From an uncultured Clostridia bacterium (GTDB lineage Bacteria; Bacillota; Clostridia; Oscillospirales; Ruminococcaceae), in assembly GCA_947383835.1 (NCBI GenBank), contig CANDEV010000008.1, forward strand, positions 66,781-130,780: a DNA stretch of 64,000 nucleotides, written 5' to 3'. The stretch's first letter is position 1; every line of letters starts with the position of its first letter. The notes beneath the pieces were generated by a model. The model was not told the DNA's origin, searched no databases, and saw only the letters and a program-made list of their open reading frames with translations. Positions 51,855 through 60,560 of the stretch are shown here, piece by piece. A program made the position numbers and the translations under genes.

Positions 51855-53999
51855 ATGGCGGAACTAAAAAAGATATACAGGTCGAGAATACGCTCCCTGC
51901 TTGAACAGGCAGGCGGGAAAGCTGTGTCCTATAAAAAATTATACGCAGGCTGCAAGGGCAGAAAGCCAAACGCGGCGGTGTTTGCGGCTGCTGTTGCGGA
52001 ACTGAAAAAAGAGGGCGCTATCATTGAAAGCAAATCGGGAATAAAGCTCTGCTCGAACGCGGGAGTTTTCCCTGCAAGGGTCACACGTCTCAACAAGACC
52101 TTCGGATTTATTGAGCGCGAGGACGGCAGCGAGGTTTTCGTCCCCGGAAAATTTTTAATGGGCGCAATGCCGGGAGATACCGTTTTGGCAAGACTTCTGC
52201 CGCAGAGAGGCGAATCCCCCGAGGGAGAAGTTGTGGCTGTTACGGAAGAAAACTTCTCCGAGTTCACGGGGACTGTTGAAAAAAACGGCGACACCGTCTG
52301 CATACGTCCAGACAGCATTTCAAAGGAGCTTATTATTGTCACGGGACTTGACGTTCCCGTTCGAGTGGGGGACAAGGTGCTTGCGGAAATCAGCCGCAGG
52401 GGAGACCGTCATTCCGACCACAGAGCAAGGATAACAAGCATTTTCGGCGACAGCAAAAAGGCGAAAAGCAGCGCGGACGCTATCCTCCACATAAACGGCG
52501 TTGAGGTGGACTTCCCCGCCTGCGTTATGGACGAGGCAAAACACGCCGAACACGTTGGTATTCCGCAGGGTGAAACTGACAGGCGGCTTGACCTGCGGGA
52601 CGAGATAATTTTCACCATCGACGGCGCGGACACAAAGGATATTGACGACGCAATTTCCGTGGCAAAAAACGAAAACGGCTGGGACTTGGGCGTTCACATC
52701 GCGGACGTTTCCTTTTACGTGAAATCAGGCTCCGAGCTTGACAGGGACGCTATGCTTCGGGGTACGTCCATTTACTATGCAAACAAGGTCGTCCCCATGC
52801 TGCCGAAGGAGCTTTCAAACGGTATCTGCTCCCTTAACCCGCAGGAGGACAGGCTTGCGTTTTCCTGCCTTATGAAGCTTGACGCGGAGGGAAAATTAGT
52901 CTCCTATAAATTCAGCAAGACCGTGATACGCTCACGGGTCAAGGGCGTTTACAGCGAGATAAATCAAATACTTGAATGTGCAAAAAATAATTCGGAAATT
53001 CCTGCGGAGCTTACCGAAAAATACGACGGTCTTGTGCCGACCATTTTGCTTATGGACGAGCTTGCGGAAATTCTCACCGCAAATAAAATAAAGCGGGGCG
53101 CGCCCCAAATTGAAACCTCCGAGGCAAAGCTTATTATTGACGAAAACGACGTCTGCGTGGACGTGCAGAAGCGTGAACGGGGCAGGAGCGAGCTTATTAT
53201 CGAGGAATTTATGCTTATGGCAAACACGGCGGCGGCAAGGCTTGCAAAGGAAAGCGGCGTACCCTTTGTATACAGAATACATGAAGACCCCTCCCCCGAA
53301 AAGGTGCAGGAATTGGTGGACATCGTGTCGCGGCTTAATATTGCCGTCCCTCACTTTACAAGCGTAAAGCCAAAGCATCTGGCGGAAATTCTCGAAAAGA
53401 CAAAGGACTTGCCCCTTGCGGCGGCGGTGAATAACATGGTGCTCCGTTCAATGGCAAAGGCGAAATATTCCGACGAGCCTATCGGACACTTCGGGCTTGT
53501 TCTGGAGGATTACGCTCACTTCACCTCGCCGATAAGACGTTACCCCGATCTGGCTATACACCGTATTTTGACGGACTTGTGCTACAACAAGCAGCCGCAG
53601 AAATTTATGCAGAAACGTTACGCGGGCTTTGCAAAGGAGGCGGCGCAGCAGTCCTCCGAATGTGAGCTTGTTGCAATGCGTATCGAGCGGGAGTGCGACG
53701 ACTGCTACTGCGCGGAATACATGACCGCCCATATCGGCGAGGAATTTGAGGGGATCATTTCCTCGGTTCAGGAATTTGGCTTCTTTGTGGAGCTTCCCAA
53801 CACCGTTGAGGGACTTGTTCGTTTAGAGTCGCTTAAAAACGGTCCTTATGATTATGACGGGCATTTCACTCTTACCAAAAACGGCAAAAATATTTATCAG
53901 GTCGGAGGCAGCGTTAAGGTGATATGTTCCAATACCAATGTAAGTTCGGGACAAGTTGATTTCACAGTTGTTGGCGACTGCAAGGACGATTTAGTATAA
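51855..53999 (+). CDS. rnr: Ribonuclease R
   Basis: Processive 3'-5' exoribonuclease. 714 residues: N-terminal winged-helix region, cold-shock domains (ARVTRLNKTFGFIEREDG), the RNB catalytic domain with the metal-binding TIDGADTKDIDDAISV and HIADVSFYV, PIRRYPDLAIHR, and a C-terminal S1 domain (GEEFEGIISSVQEFGFFVEL). The short basic tail typical of some homologues is lacking. GGGAGG precedes the ATG. Confidence 0.95.
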   Translation: MAELKKIYRSRIRSLLEQAGGKAVSYKKLYAGCKGRKPNAAVFAAAVAELKKEGAIIESKSGIKLCSNAGVFPARVTRLNKTFGFIEREDGSEVFVPGKFLMGAMPGDTVLARLLPQRGESPEGEVVAVTEENFSEFTGTVEKNGDTVCIRPDSISKELIIVTGLDVPVRVGDKVLAEISRRGDRHSDHRARITSIFGDSKKAKSSADAILHINGVEVDFPACVMDEAKHAEHVGIPQGETDRRLDLRDEIIFTIDGADTKDIDDAISVAKNENGWDLGVHIADVSFYVKSGSELDRDAMLRGTSIYYANKVVPMLPKELSNGICSLNPQEDRLAFSCLMKLDAEGKLVSYKFSKTVIRSRVKGVYSEINQILECAKNNSEIPAELTEKYDGLVPTILLMDELAEILTANKIKRGAPQIETSEAKLIIDENDVCVDVQKRERGRSELIIEEFMLMANTAAARLAKESGVPFVYRIHEDPSPEKVQELVDIVSRLNIAVPHFTSVKPKHLAEILEKTKDLPLAAAVNNMVLRSMAKAKYSDEPIGHFGLVLEDYAHFTSPIRRYPDLAIHRILTDLCYNKQPQKFMQKRYAGFAKEAAQQSSECELVAMRIERECDDCYCAEYMTAHIGEEFEGIISSVQEFGFFVELPNTVEGLVRLESLKNGPYDYDGHFTLTKNGKNIYQVGGSVKVICSNTNVSSGQVDFTVVGDCKDDLV

Positions 54000-54001
54000 A
54001 T

Positions 54002-54128
54002 AAAAAATGAGTACCGCTTTTAGGCAGGTAACGATACAGAAGTATTGTTACACATGGGAGCATTTTACCCTTACTGACAAAGTATGCCAATAAGGGTAAA
54101 GGCTCAGCCTTTAGGGCACTCATTTTTT
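54002..54128. ncRNA. Unassigned structured RNA candidate (three-way junction)
   Basis: The outer stem AAAAAATGAGT (54002-54012) pairs with ACTCATTTTTT (54118-54128). Inside, AGGC (54022-54025) pairs with GCCT (54107-54110); GTAACGATAC (54028-54037) pairs with GTATTGTTAC (54042-54051) around AGAA; TTTACCCTTA (54064-54073) pairs with TAAGGGTAAA (54091-54100). Each strand ends in a T run, so orientation is open. It may be an elaborate terminator between convergent rnr and lipoprotein genes, or an RNA gene; I recognise no known family. Confidence 0.5.
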
Positions 54129-54181
54129 TATTTGCATGGCTATGTTTTTGTAGTGCGTGGGTTGCTTCTGTCCTGCAATTG

Positions 54182-55627
54182 TTATTCGTAATCATAAAGC
54201 TCGGTATCATACGCTCCGCCGAAAATTTTACTGAAATCATTCATAATGTTTTCGGCAAGGACGTCAAGCTGCTCCTCCGTAATGTCAAGGAACTCGCCCT
54301 CTGCGTCCAGAACGGAAATTTCGCCGCCCTTTTCAACGTCCACCTTTACATTCGGTGAATAGGATACCTCACCGTTTCCCATATTTGCGGACACTTTGTC
54401 TATAGTCATGTTAAAGGCGTTTCCGCTTGTGCTTACAGTGCCCTCCATGCCCGCGGTTATAACATTCATAATATCAAGGGACGCGCTGTAATTCTCACCG
54501 TTTTTCTCTGTAGTCATTGTAAAAAGCTCTGTGCTGCCGGCCTCGGAATTTGTCATATTGGCGGTGACAACCGTTTTTGTATCGGTATGGGTAACTGCCA
54601 TTACAACGTCCAGTGCTTCGCCGTCTGCATTCATGCTGAAGGTGTGTGTCTGCTTTTCGGCAGCGGCAGGGTCTGCGCCGAATAATGAATTGAGCCTTAC
54701 CTCCGCAGCTTCGCCCTCCGCGGTAATGCTTACGAAAATGTCCGACCGCATAAGGACGTGTGTTTTGGCGTTCACATCATACACCGCTGTTATGTTGATA
54801 TTTTCAAGGCTTGACATAGCTTCGTCAAACTGCGCTCTGAATTCCTCCTCGGTCATACCTGTTGTCTCGGAATCAAGCGCGCCGTCCTCGATCATAAGGT
54901 CTATAAACTGATTTAAAAGACTTCTCACGTCGTCTGTTGTGACGGTATATGTAATAGTGTTTGTCTTTACCGTTTCACCGTCAATGTCAACGTCCGCGCC
55001 CTCAACGGTCATTGGAGAAAGACCTTTCACAAAATCGTCAATAACCTTTTGGTACTTGTCGTCACCCTTGCTGTCCGCACCGTTCATTGCAGCGGAGAGC
55101 ATTTCGGCGTACTCCACAAGTATATCGTAGTCCGCCTGACTCATCTCATAGACCGAACCCGAGCCGGGAGCAAATATTGAAGCCGCAAGCTTTTCCGCAA
55201 GTCCCTCAAAGGTAACGTCATAAATGTGACTTCCCGAATCTCCTATAGTACCGAACTTCAAGCCGCCGTTGTCCGCATAAAGGTAAACCTGTGCGGAATT
55301 GCCCTCCCCATTGGAAAGAGTGTACATCTGGGACACGGCATTTGACTTTTCGTTGATCTCGCACACACCGTTAAAGGTAATTCCCTCGATATCAAAGCCA
55401 AGACTGAACGAACCGTCCTCCAAAGCTTGTTCGATAAGCTTTTTTTCCTCTGCAAAGGTGTTTCCGCCAATACTTTCCATGGTGTTTTCCATAGCCATGT
55501 TAATGTATTCGTCGGGAGCGTCCCGAAGCATTTTTCCGTAATTTTCACAGCCCGACATTGTAAGTATGCCGATTGTGCAAAGCGCGGAAGCCGAAACAGC
55601 CTTTACCGCTTTAAAAAATTTGTGCAT
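54182..55627 (-). CDS. Large lipoprotein of unknown function
   Basis: 481 residues with a signal sequence and lipobox (LTMSGC, Cys near residue 27). The mature part is acidic, rich in Thr, Ser and Gly beta strands, with no recognised domain; the middle region with SADYD-like and TVEGADVDIDGETVKTNTIT segments resembles DUF6583-type or anti-sigma-associated lipoproteins, but I make no assignment. AGGGGAAT precedes the ATG. It is a single gene with a MITE copy 35 bp upstream. Confidence 0.65.
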   Translation of the reverse strand: MHKFFKAVKAVSASALCTIGILTMSGCENYGKMLRDAPDEYINMAMENTMESIGGNTFAEEKKLIEQALEDGSFSLGFDIEGITFNGVCEINEKSNAVSQMYTLSNGEGNSAQVYLYADNGGLKFGTIGDSGSHIYDVTFEGLAEKLAASIFAPGSGSVYEMSQADYDILVEYAEMLSAAMNGADSKGDDKYQKVIDDFVKGLSPMTVEGADVDIDGETVKTNTITYTVTTDDVRSLLNQFIDLMIEDGALDSETTGMTEEEFRAQFDEAMSSLENINITAVYDVNAKTHVLMRSDIFVSITAEGEAAEVRLNSLFGADPAAAEKQTHTFSMNADGEALDVVMAVTHTDTKTVVTANMTNSEAGSTELFTMTTEKNGENYSASLDIMNVITAGMEGTVSTSGNAFNMTIDKVSANMGNGEVSYSPNVKVDVEKGGEISVLDAEGEFLDITEEQLDVLAENIMNDFSKIFGGAYDTELYDYE

Positions 55628-56001
55628 AAAAATATTCCCCTTATAATAAAGTCAGTCAGTGTTATACTAATTTGCGACTAAAAAGCGTGTAAAAAATCAA
55701 GCAAAAATTTGCACGTATGATTTTTGCGCAGATTTTTTACCTACGCTTTTAGGAGCAAATTAGTATTAGACCGCAAGTACTATTATACGACAATAAAACC
55801 GGTTTGTCAAGACGAACATCACCGACAGCGCTGCATACGGCACGGTTCTATTGCGCGAATGAAATATATAAGGACCGCAAAGCTCCGCCCTTTAAATTTA
55901 TACTAATTTGCGACTAAAAAGCGTGTAAAAAATCAAGCAAAAATTTGCATATATGATTTTTGTGCAGATTTTTTACCTACGCTTTTAGGAGCAAATTAGT
56001 A
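55628..56001. other. Gene-free interval with two MITE copies
   Basis: Two nearly identical MITE-like copies (55663-55768 and 55899-56004) in the same orientation, separated by 130 bp of unique sequence. Short ORFs here are formed by the repeats. Confidence 0.8.
55663..55768 (+). repeat. MITE-like element, copy 4 (TTTGC type)
   Basis: Ends TATACTAATTTGCGACTAAA and inverse TTTTAGGAGCAAATTAGTAT; about 106 bp. It differs from copy 5 by a handful of bases in the loop. Confidence 0.9.
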
Positions 56002-56004
56002 TTA
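55899..56004 (+). repeat. MITE-like element, copy 5 (TTTGC type), provides tyrS stop
   Basis: Same ends and length as copy 4. The last three bases (56002-56004) are the reverse complement of the tyrS TAA stop codon, so the element abuts the gene exactly. Confidence 0.9.
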
Positions 56005-57216
56005 CACTCTTACCGCCTTATGGAAAACCTTTTTGCCCTTTTTGATAATGACCTCCGTATCAATTTTTACAAGAGCGTTGGGATCGGTTATCTTCCCGTC
56101 GTCAACGGAAATTCCCCCCTGCTGAACAAGCCGTCTTGCCTCGCTCTTTGAGGGAGCAAGACCTGTCTTAACAAGCAAGTCCATGATATTTATACCGTCC
56201 GCGGGAATTTCCGCGGCGGGTATCTCGGTACTCGGCATATTCTCGGTATTGCCTCCGCCGCCGAAAAGAGCCTTTGCGCCCTCCTGCGCCTTGTTTGCTT
56301 CCTCCTCGCCGTGGACAAGCTTTGTCAGCTCGTAGGCAAGAATTTCCTTAGCCTTGTTAAGCTGACTGCCCTCCCAGTTGCTCATGGACTCAATTTCCTC
56401 GATAGGCAGGAAAGTCAGCATACGGATACACTTCATAACGTCCGCGTCCGCAACGTTCCTCCAGTACTGATAAAAATCAAATGGGGACGTTTTGACCGGG
56501 TCGAGCCAAACCGCGCCCTTTTCGGTCTTGCCCATTTTCTTGCCCTCGGAGTTGAGGAGCAGGGTTATCGTCATGGCGTGAGCGTCCTTGCCGAGCTTTT
56601 TGCGTATAAGCTCCGTGCCGCCCAGCATATTCGCCCACTGGTCGTCGCCGCCGAACTGCATTGTGCAGCCGTATTTTTGGTACAGCATATAGAAGTCGTA
56701 GCTCTGCATTATCATATAATTGAATTCAAGGAACGTCAGACCCCGCTCCATGCGCTGCTTGTAGCACTCGTAGGTCAGCATTTTGTTTACCGAGAAGCAA
56801 GCGCCCACCTCGCGGAGAACGTCCACATAGTTAAGGTCGAGCAGCCAGTCGGCGTTGTTTACCATTATCGCCTTACCCTCGGAAAAGTCGATAAACCTGC
56901 TCATCTGCTTTTGGAAGCACTCGATGTTGTGGTCGATGTCCTCTTTAGTCAGCATTTTTCTCATGTCGGACTTTCCCGACGGGTCGCCTATCATGCCAGT
57001 GCCGCCGCCTAAAAGGGCAATAGGCTTGTTTCCCGCCATTTGCAGACGCTTCATCAGGCAGAGCGCCATAAAGTGTCCCACATGGAGGCTGTCCGCCGTG
57101 GGGTCAAAGCCGATGTAAAAGGTAGCCTTTCCGTTGTTTATCATGTCGCTTATTTCCTTTTCGTCGGTCACCTGCGCGATAAGTCCGCGGGCAACAAGTT
57201 CTTCGTATAAAGTCAT
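56002..57216 (-). CDS. tyrS: Tyrosine--tRNA ligase
   Basis: Class I synthetase, 404 residues. The HIGH-type motif is HVGH (near residue 45), the tyrosine site includes the GGDDQWANM segment, and the KMSKS-type motif is KMGKT; a C-terminal S4 RNA-binding domain (about 340-404) follows an Ala/Glu-rich linker. AAAAGGAG precedes the ATG. The stop codon lies in a MITE end. A T-box with a likely Tyr specifier lies upstream on the same strand, but six other genes separate them. Confidence 0.96.
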   Translation of the reverse strand: MTLYEELVARGLIAQVTDEKEISDMINNGKATFYIGFDPTADSLHVGHFMALCLMKRLQMAGNKPIALLGGGTGMIGDPSGKSDMRKMLTKEDIDHNIECFQKQMSRFIDFSEGKAIMVNNADWLLDLNYVDVLREVGACFSVNKMLTYECYKQRMERGLTFLEFNYMIMQSYDFYMLYQKYGCTMQFGGDDQWANMLGGTELIRKKLGKDAHAMTITLLLNSEGKKMGKTEKGAVWLDPVKTSPFDFYQYWRNVADADVMKCIRMLTFLPIEEIESMSNWEGSQLNKAKEILAYELTKLVHGEEEANKAQEGAKALFGGGGNTENMPSTEIPAAEIPADGINIMDLLVKTGLAPSKSEARRLVQQGGISVDDGKITDPNALVKIDTEVIIKKGKKVFHKAVRV

Positions 57217-57249
57217 AATTATATTTCTCCTTTTAAAAATTATTTTATT

Positions 57250-57275
57250 TGTAGGGCGGGGGCTTGCTCCCGCCT
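57250..57275. repeat. REP-like palindrome upstream of tyrS
   Basis: GTAGGGCGGGGGCTTGCTCC with inverse CCCGCC; same GGGCTTGCTCCCG core as at 26549. It could act as a weak terminator or RNA-stability hairpin in the tyrS leader. Confidence 0.65.
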
Positions 57276-57358
57276 ATTTGCTGCCGTTTCCGTTATACAT
57301 AAACAATGAGATCGTCGGGCGATATCATTTTTATCACAACCTTTCAATGCAGTATTTT

Positions 57359-57736
57359 TTATACTCCCAAAATATAAAACCCTTTGGAACGCTTTGCCGC
57401 AACGGTCAGCCACGGCACTAACGCGCTGTATCGTTCGTCCGTACCGCGGGACAGTTCCGCAAGAAATTTTTCGGTTTCCTCCGCGCCGTAATAATTTACG
57501 CCGCAGTCGTCGCAGCCGCGCTCGCCGTTGGGTAGAACCGCGCAGTTCAGCACGTCGGCGTAAAGCCTGTAAAATTCGCCGAAATCGTCCCAGTCCATGT
57601 AAAGGGAATCGTCGCGCCAATGCTTGATATGCTCCAACACGACCCTGCTGTTTTTCAGCGGCTTGTCGGTCTCGCAGAATTGGAATTCCAGATAGCACGT
57701 CCCGTCCCGCTCGTGGTTGTAAATGAATTTACTCAC
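57359..57736 (-). CDS. Hypothetical protein, 125 residues
   Basis: Cytoplasmic, aromatic and acidic (YLEFQFCETDKPLKNSRVVL, DDSLYMDWDDFGEFYRLYAD, GCDDCGVNYYG). No family recognised. The GTG at 57736 is chosen because GGGAGG lies eight bases upstream; it overlaps the end of the preceding gene by eight bases, indicating coupling. The CDDC motif could bind a metal, but nothing else supports that. Confidence 0.65.
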   Translation of the reverse strand: MSKFIYNHERDGTCYLEFQFCETDKPLKNSRVVLEHIKHWRDDSLYMDWDDFGEFYRLYADVLNCAVLPNGERGCDDCGVNYYGAEETEKFLAELSRGTDERYSALVPWLTVAAKRSKGFYILGV

Positions 57737-58103
57737 GGTAAAAACCTCCCGTGTGGAAATTCTCACCGCCTGTTTTCCGCGCGGTGAGACGGTAGGTCAC
57801 CACACCGTCGGGACAGACAAACTCTTTCACAAGCGGCGAGTCGGGGACGTTTCCGCTTGGCGAGTAGCCGCCTATCATACGCAGATCTCCGCCGCCCCGA
57901 ACGGTCTCCAGCATGGGAAAAAGCAGAAGCATACTCTTTGAGCAGAAGCCGCGCCCCTGCTGATTTACGGGACAGTCATAGCCACATTTGTACACGTCCC
58001 CCACCTCGTCGCCGTTGCGGCAGTGCCCCTCGGTCTCGCCGTTCGGGGCAACGTCAATGACTTCTATTGTGAACTCGTAATCTTCGGTGTACCATTTTTT
58101 CAT
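57729..58103 (-). CDS. TIGR04076-family protein
   Basis: 124 residues, Cys-rich, matching the small TIGR04076 type: an N-terminal strand (YEFTIEVIDV), GHCRNGDEVGD, CGYDCPVNQQGRGFC, then SKSMLLLFPMLETVRGGGDL and a late VCPDGVVTYRLTA. The role of the family is unknown; the Cys pattern suggests a metal or cluster site. It overlaps the NUDIX gene by four bases (ATGA) and the next gene by eight. Confidence 0.7.
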   Translation of the reverse strand: MKKWYTEDYEFTIEVIDVAPNGETEGHCRNGDEVGDVYKCGYDCPVNQQGRGFCSKSMLLLFPMLETVRGGGDLRMIGGYSPSGNVPDSPLVKEFVCPDGVVTYRLTARKTGGENFHTGGFYRE

Positions 58104-58564
58104 AGTGTTACCGCCTTTTTCGGATAGCTTATATCATCGCCGTATGACTGAAGCTCCTCCGCAAATTCTTTTATGGCAAATATCCCCGCCGACCAGAGAA
58201 ACGCCCTGTCGCGCTCGCTCATTTCATTAAGTGCAAGCCATTCAATGCCAACAAGAACAGCGTCTTTTTCGGCAAATTCGGGGTCGCAGCCAAGCGCAGG
58301 CTCTTGTCCGCCTATGTCAAGTTGATAGGTGTAAAATATCCTGTCGTATTCGTATGGGTCGTGGTATTCCCCAAGCTTTTTGGCGATCTTGCCGATAACG
58401 CGGCACTCCTCATTCAATTCACGGACTGCCGCCTGTTCGGGAGTTTCACCCGCTTCAATACCGCCGCCGGGAATACAGTAATGTTCAATACCGTCCTCAC
58501 GGTGCTTTACCATAAGTATCTTTTCATTGCGGACAACAATACACTGCGCCCTGCCTTTAAACAT
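58100..58564 (-). CDS. NUDIX hydrolase
   Basis: 154-residue pyrophosphohydrolase of unknown substrate. The Nudix box is GGGIEAGETPEQAAVRELNE followed by E, with the metal-binding Glu residues in REL-x-EE. Starts with the typical strand AQCIVVRNEKILMVKHRED. GAAAGGCGG precedes the ATG. Lies in the leftward six-gene group; house-cleaning of nucleotides would fit with the neighbouring dCTP deaminase, which is inference. Confidence 0.92.
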   Translation of the reverse strand: MFKGRAQCIVVRNEKILMVKHREDGIEHYCIPGGGIEAGETPEQAAVRELNEECRVIGKIAKKLGEYHDPYEYDRIFYTYQLDIGGQEPALGCDPEFAEKDAVLVGIEWLALNEMSERDRAFLWSAGIFAIKEFAEELQSYGDDISYPKKAVTL

Positions 58565-58585
58565 TTTTATCCGCCTTTCTCACTA

Positions 58586-59104
58586 TTATTTAAAATCCTT
58601 ATACATAAGGCTCGGCTGAATACCCGTGTTGTTTTGGTATTTCCCGCTTGAATAAGGCTCGTAATCGCCGTGAATGTCGTGATAATATATCTGACAGATC
58701 TCGGCGTTCGGGTAGATAGTCACAGGCTGTACGCAGAAAATTTCAAGCGTCCAGTAGCCCTTGAAGCCCACGTCCCCGAAGCCCGCCGTAACGTGGATAA
58801 ACAGCCCCAGTCTGCCCGTTGAGGAACGTCCCTCCAGCATGGGGACAAAGCCCTCGGTTGCGGTGTACTCGTTCGTCCTGCCAAGATAAAGCTTGTTTGG
58901 TTCGAGGGTCAGACCGCTTTCGGGTATGACGATACGCTTTGTTGGGTTAGGCTTTTTCATGTCAAGGACGTCGTTTTCGTACACCAGAAGCTCCTCCGCA
59001 AGGCTGAGATTATAGCTGTTGGGATTGAGCCTGTCCCGCGAGAACGGCTCGATTATTATTTCTTTGCCGATGTGATTTTCGATTTCTTTTCCCGATAAGA
59101 TCAT
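58586..59104 (-). CDS. dcd: dCTP deaminase
   Basis: Converts dCTP to dUTP (or dUMP in bifunctional members) for thymidylate synthesis. 172 residues starting MILSGKEIENHIG; catalytic and nucleotide motifs are LNPNSYNLSL, LEGRSSTGRLGLFIHVTAGF and GYWTLEIF with its Glu. The ATG at 59104 follows GGAGG; the frame upstream to 59410 is only the opposite face of the radical SAM gene. The Arg-Ser-Ser-x-x-Arg motif supports the deaminase/dUTPase trimer family. Confidence 0.92.
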   Translation of the reverse strand: MILSGKEIENHIGKEIIIEPFSRDRLNPNSYNLSLAEELLVYENDVLDMKKPNPTKRIVIPESGLTLEPNKLYLGRTNEYTATEGFVPMLEGRSSTGRLGLFIHVTAGFGDVGFKGYWTLEIFCVQPVTIYPNAEICQIYYHDIHGDYEPYSSGKYQNNTGIQPSLMYKDFK

Positions 59105-59127
59105 TTTAAATTCCTCCAAATCAATAT

Positions 59128-60015
59128 TTAAAAAAACGTCAGCTGACTGTCCCCATACCCCAGCTTGTACGCCGCGATAATATCTTTCATTTCGTACAGC
59201 AGTCCCAATCTTTGGCACTCCTCCGAAAAGATTCGGTGCAGCCTTTTTATGTGTGGTGAATTGCACACATACCGCTCTCCGTAGGTTTTGGCGTACCGTT
59301 CCGCAAGTCCGCTGCCGGGGAAATTTTCCTCTAATTTTCGGTAGAAATACTCCCTCTGACCGCTTCGCATTGTCAGTCCGAACATTGGGTACACCGACCT
59401 TGCGCCGCACTCCTTTGCCATGCGGACTATACCGAGGACGTTCTCCTCGGTATCCTCGATAAAGGGCAGCAGCGGCGTCATGACAATTCCCGTGGACAAG
59501 CCGCTTTCCGAAAGCTTTGCAATGGCTTCAAGCCGTTCGGAAGTCCTGCCGACGTTCGGCTCAATAAGAGCGGAAAGTCCGTCCTCCGCCGCCGTGACCG
59601 TCACTTGACACAGGACGGGAGAATGCGACCCGATACTGCAAAAAATATCCGCGTCCCTTGCGATAAGACCGCTTTTCGTCAGGACGTGCGCCCCGAACTC
59701 GAACGCGTCCAGAAGCTCCAAAGCGTGGCGGGTGAGCTGTTCGTCCTCCTCAAAGGGACTGTAAGGGTCGCACATTGCGCCTGTCCCCACAACGCCAGTC
59801 CTTATCTTGCGGCGAAGCTCGTCGCGGAGAATTTGCAGGCAGTTTTCCTTTGCCCGAACAGTGCCGAAATCCTCGATCTGATAGCAGTCGCTGCGGCTGT
59901 CGCAGTAAATGCAGCCGTGGCAGCAGCCCTTATACAGGTTCATGTTATAGTCGCTGCCGAACCAGTCCGCGGACTTGTTCTTTTGCAGTATTGTTTTTGC
60001 GGGTACGGTTTCCAT
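59128..60015 (-). CDS. Radical SAM protein of the SplB/Rv2578c type
   Basis: 295 residues with the cluster motif CxxxCxxC in GCCHGCIYCDSRSDCYQ near residue 31, followed by GTGAMCDPYSPFEE, HVLTKSGLIARD and VTVTAAEDG. This matches small radical SAM proteins annotated as SPL-family, related to spore photoproduct lyase but usually of unknown substrate. GGAGG precedes the ATG. It is the second gene behind the T-box leader. Confidence 0.85.
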   Translation of the reverse strand: METVPAKTILQKNKSADWFGSDYNMNLYKGCCHGCIYCDSRSDCYQIEDFGTVRAKENCLQILRDELRRKIRTGVVGTGAMCDPYSPFEEDEQLTRHALELLDAFEFGAHVLTKSGLIARDADIFCSIGSHSPVLCQVTVTAAEDGLSALIEPNVGRTSERLEAIAKLSESGLSTGIVMTPLLPFIEDTEENVLGIVRMAKECGARSVYPMFGLTMRSGQREYFYRKLEENFPGSGLAERYAKTYGERYVCNSPHIKRLHRIFSEECQRLGLLYEMKDIIAAYKLGYGDSQLTFF

Positions 60016-60024
60016 ACTTCCTCC

Positions 60025-60528
60025 TTATGCGGACGTGTTTAAATGAATCTTACTGTCTATATAATGGGAAATTTTCATAAGCGGCTGTTCGTGCAGATAT
60101 TGCTTATATTTATCGGGCTGCTCGGCGGGAAAGCTCGCTCCTATGTCAAGCCGCTTCGATACGGTAATTCTTAAAACGCCTTTCATTTTTATTGTAAAAT
60201 TCATTACATGGGAAACTCTGCCCCACCTGTCTCCGACAGTCTCAACACCGCATTCTGTGCGGTCGATATTTCTGTACGCAACAGACCTTTTTCCGACCTT
60301 TTTTCCGCAAAAGGTATAAATAATAACCACGCCCTTTTCGCCTGCAATTATTTCACCGTGAAAAGCCGATAAAATATACGTTATTACTAAAAATACAGCA
60401 GCAGGAATAAACATCAAAAGTTCATTTTCTTGCGAAAAGCCAACTATGAACGTAGCCGCAACCATTATCAAAAACAATGCTATAATAATATTGCCAATTG
60501 TTTTTGTACTGTCAAATTTTGCTTCCAT
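60025..60528 (-). CDS. Two-helix membrane protein with PH-like domain
   Basis: 167 residues: two membrane helices (about 8-30 and 36-55) in hairpin form, then a PH-like beta domain (HGEIIAGEKGVVIIYTFCGK, SVAYRNIDRTECGVETVG) seen in small bacterial membrane proteins of unknown function. The ATG at 60528 follows GGGAGG. It is the first gene after the T-box terminator, 32 bp downstream, so its transcription would depend on tRNA charging. Confidence 0.7.
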   Translation of the reverse strand: MEAKFDSTKTIGNIIIALFLIMVAATFIVGFSQENELLMFIPAAVFLVITYILSAFHGEIIAGEKGVVIIYTFCGKKVGKRSVAYRNIDRTECGVETVGDRWGRVSHVMNFTIKMKGVLRITVSKRLDIGASFPAEQPDKYKQYLHEQPLMKISHYIDSKIHLNTSA

Positions 60529-60560
60529 AACCATTCCTCCCAAACTATACACTGTCAATT

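Noticed and set aside
55724..55906. Short ORFs within MITE copies 4 and 5 (also 55960-56151)
   Set aside because: Both begin with the same repeat-derived residues (RFFTYAFRSKLVL) and run into unrelated sequence; no ribosome site.
57301..57336. Eleven-codon ORF (MISPDDLIVYV) before tyrS as a leader peptide
   Set aside because: It has a weak AAAGG site 11 bases upstream but no Tyr codon run or attenuator linked to it; too short to support.
59105..59410. Upstream extension of the dCTP deaminase frame
   Set aside because: It overlaps the end of the radical SAM gene in another frame; the conserved deaminase start and ribosome site are at 59104.
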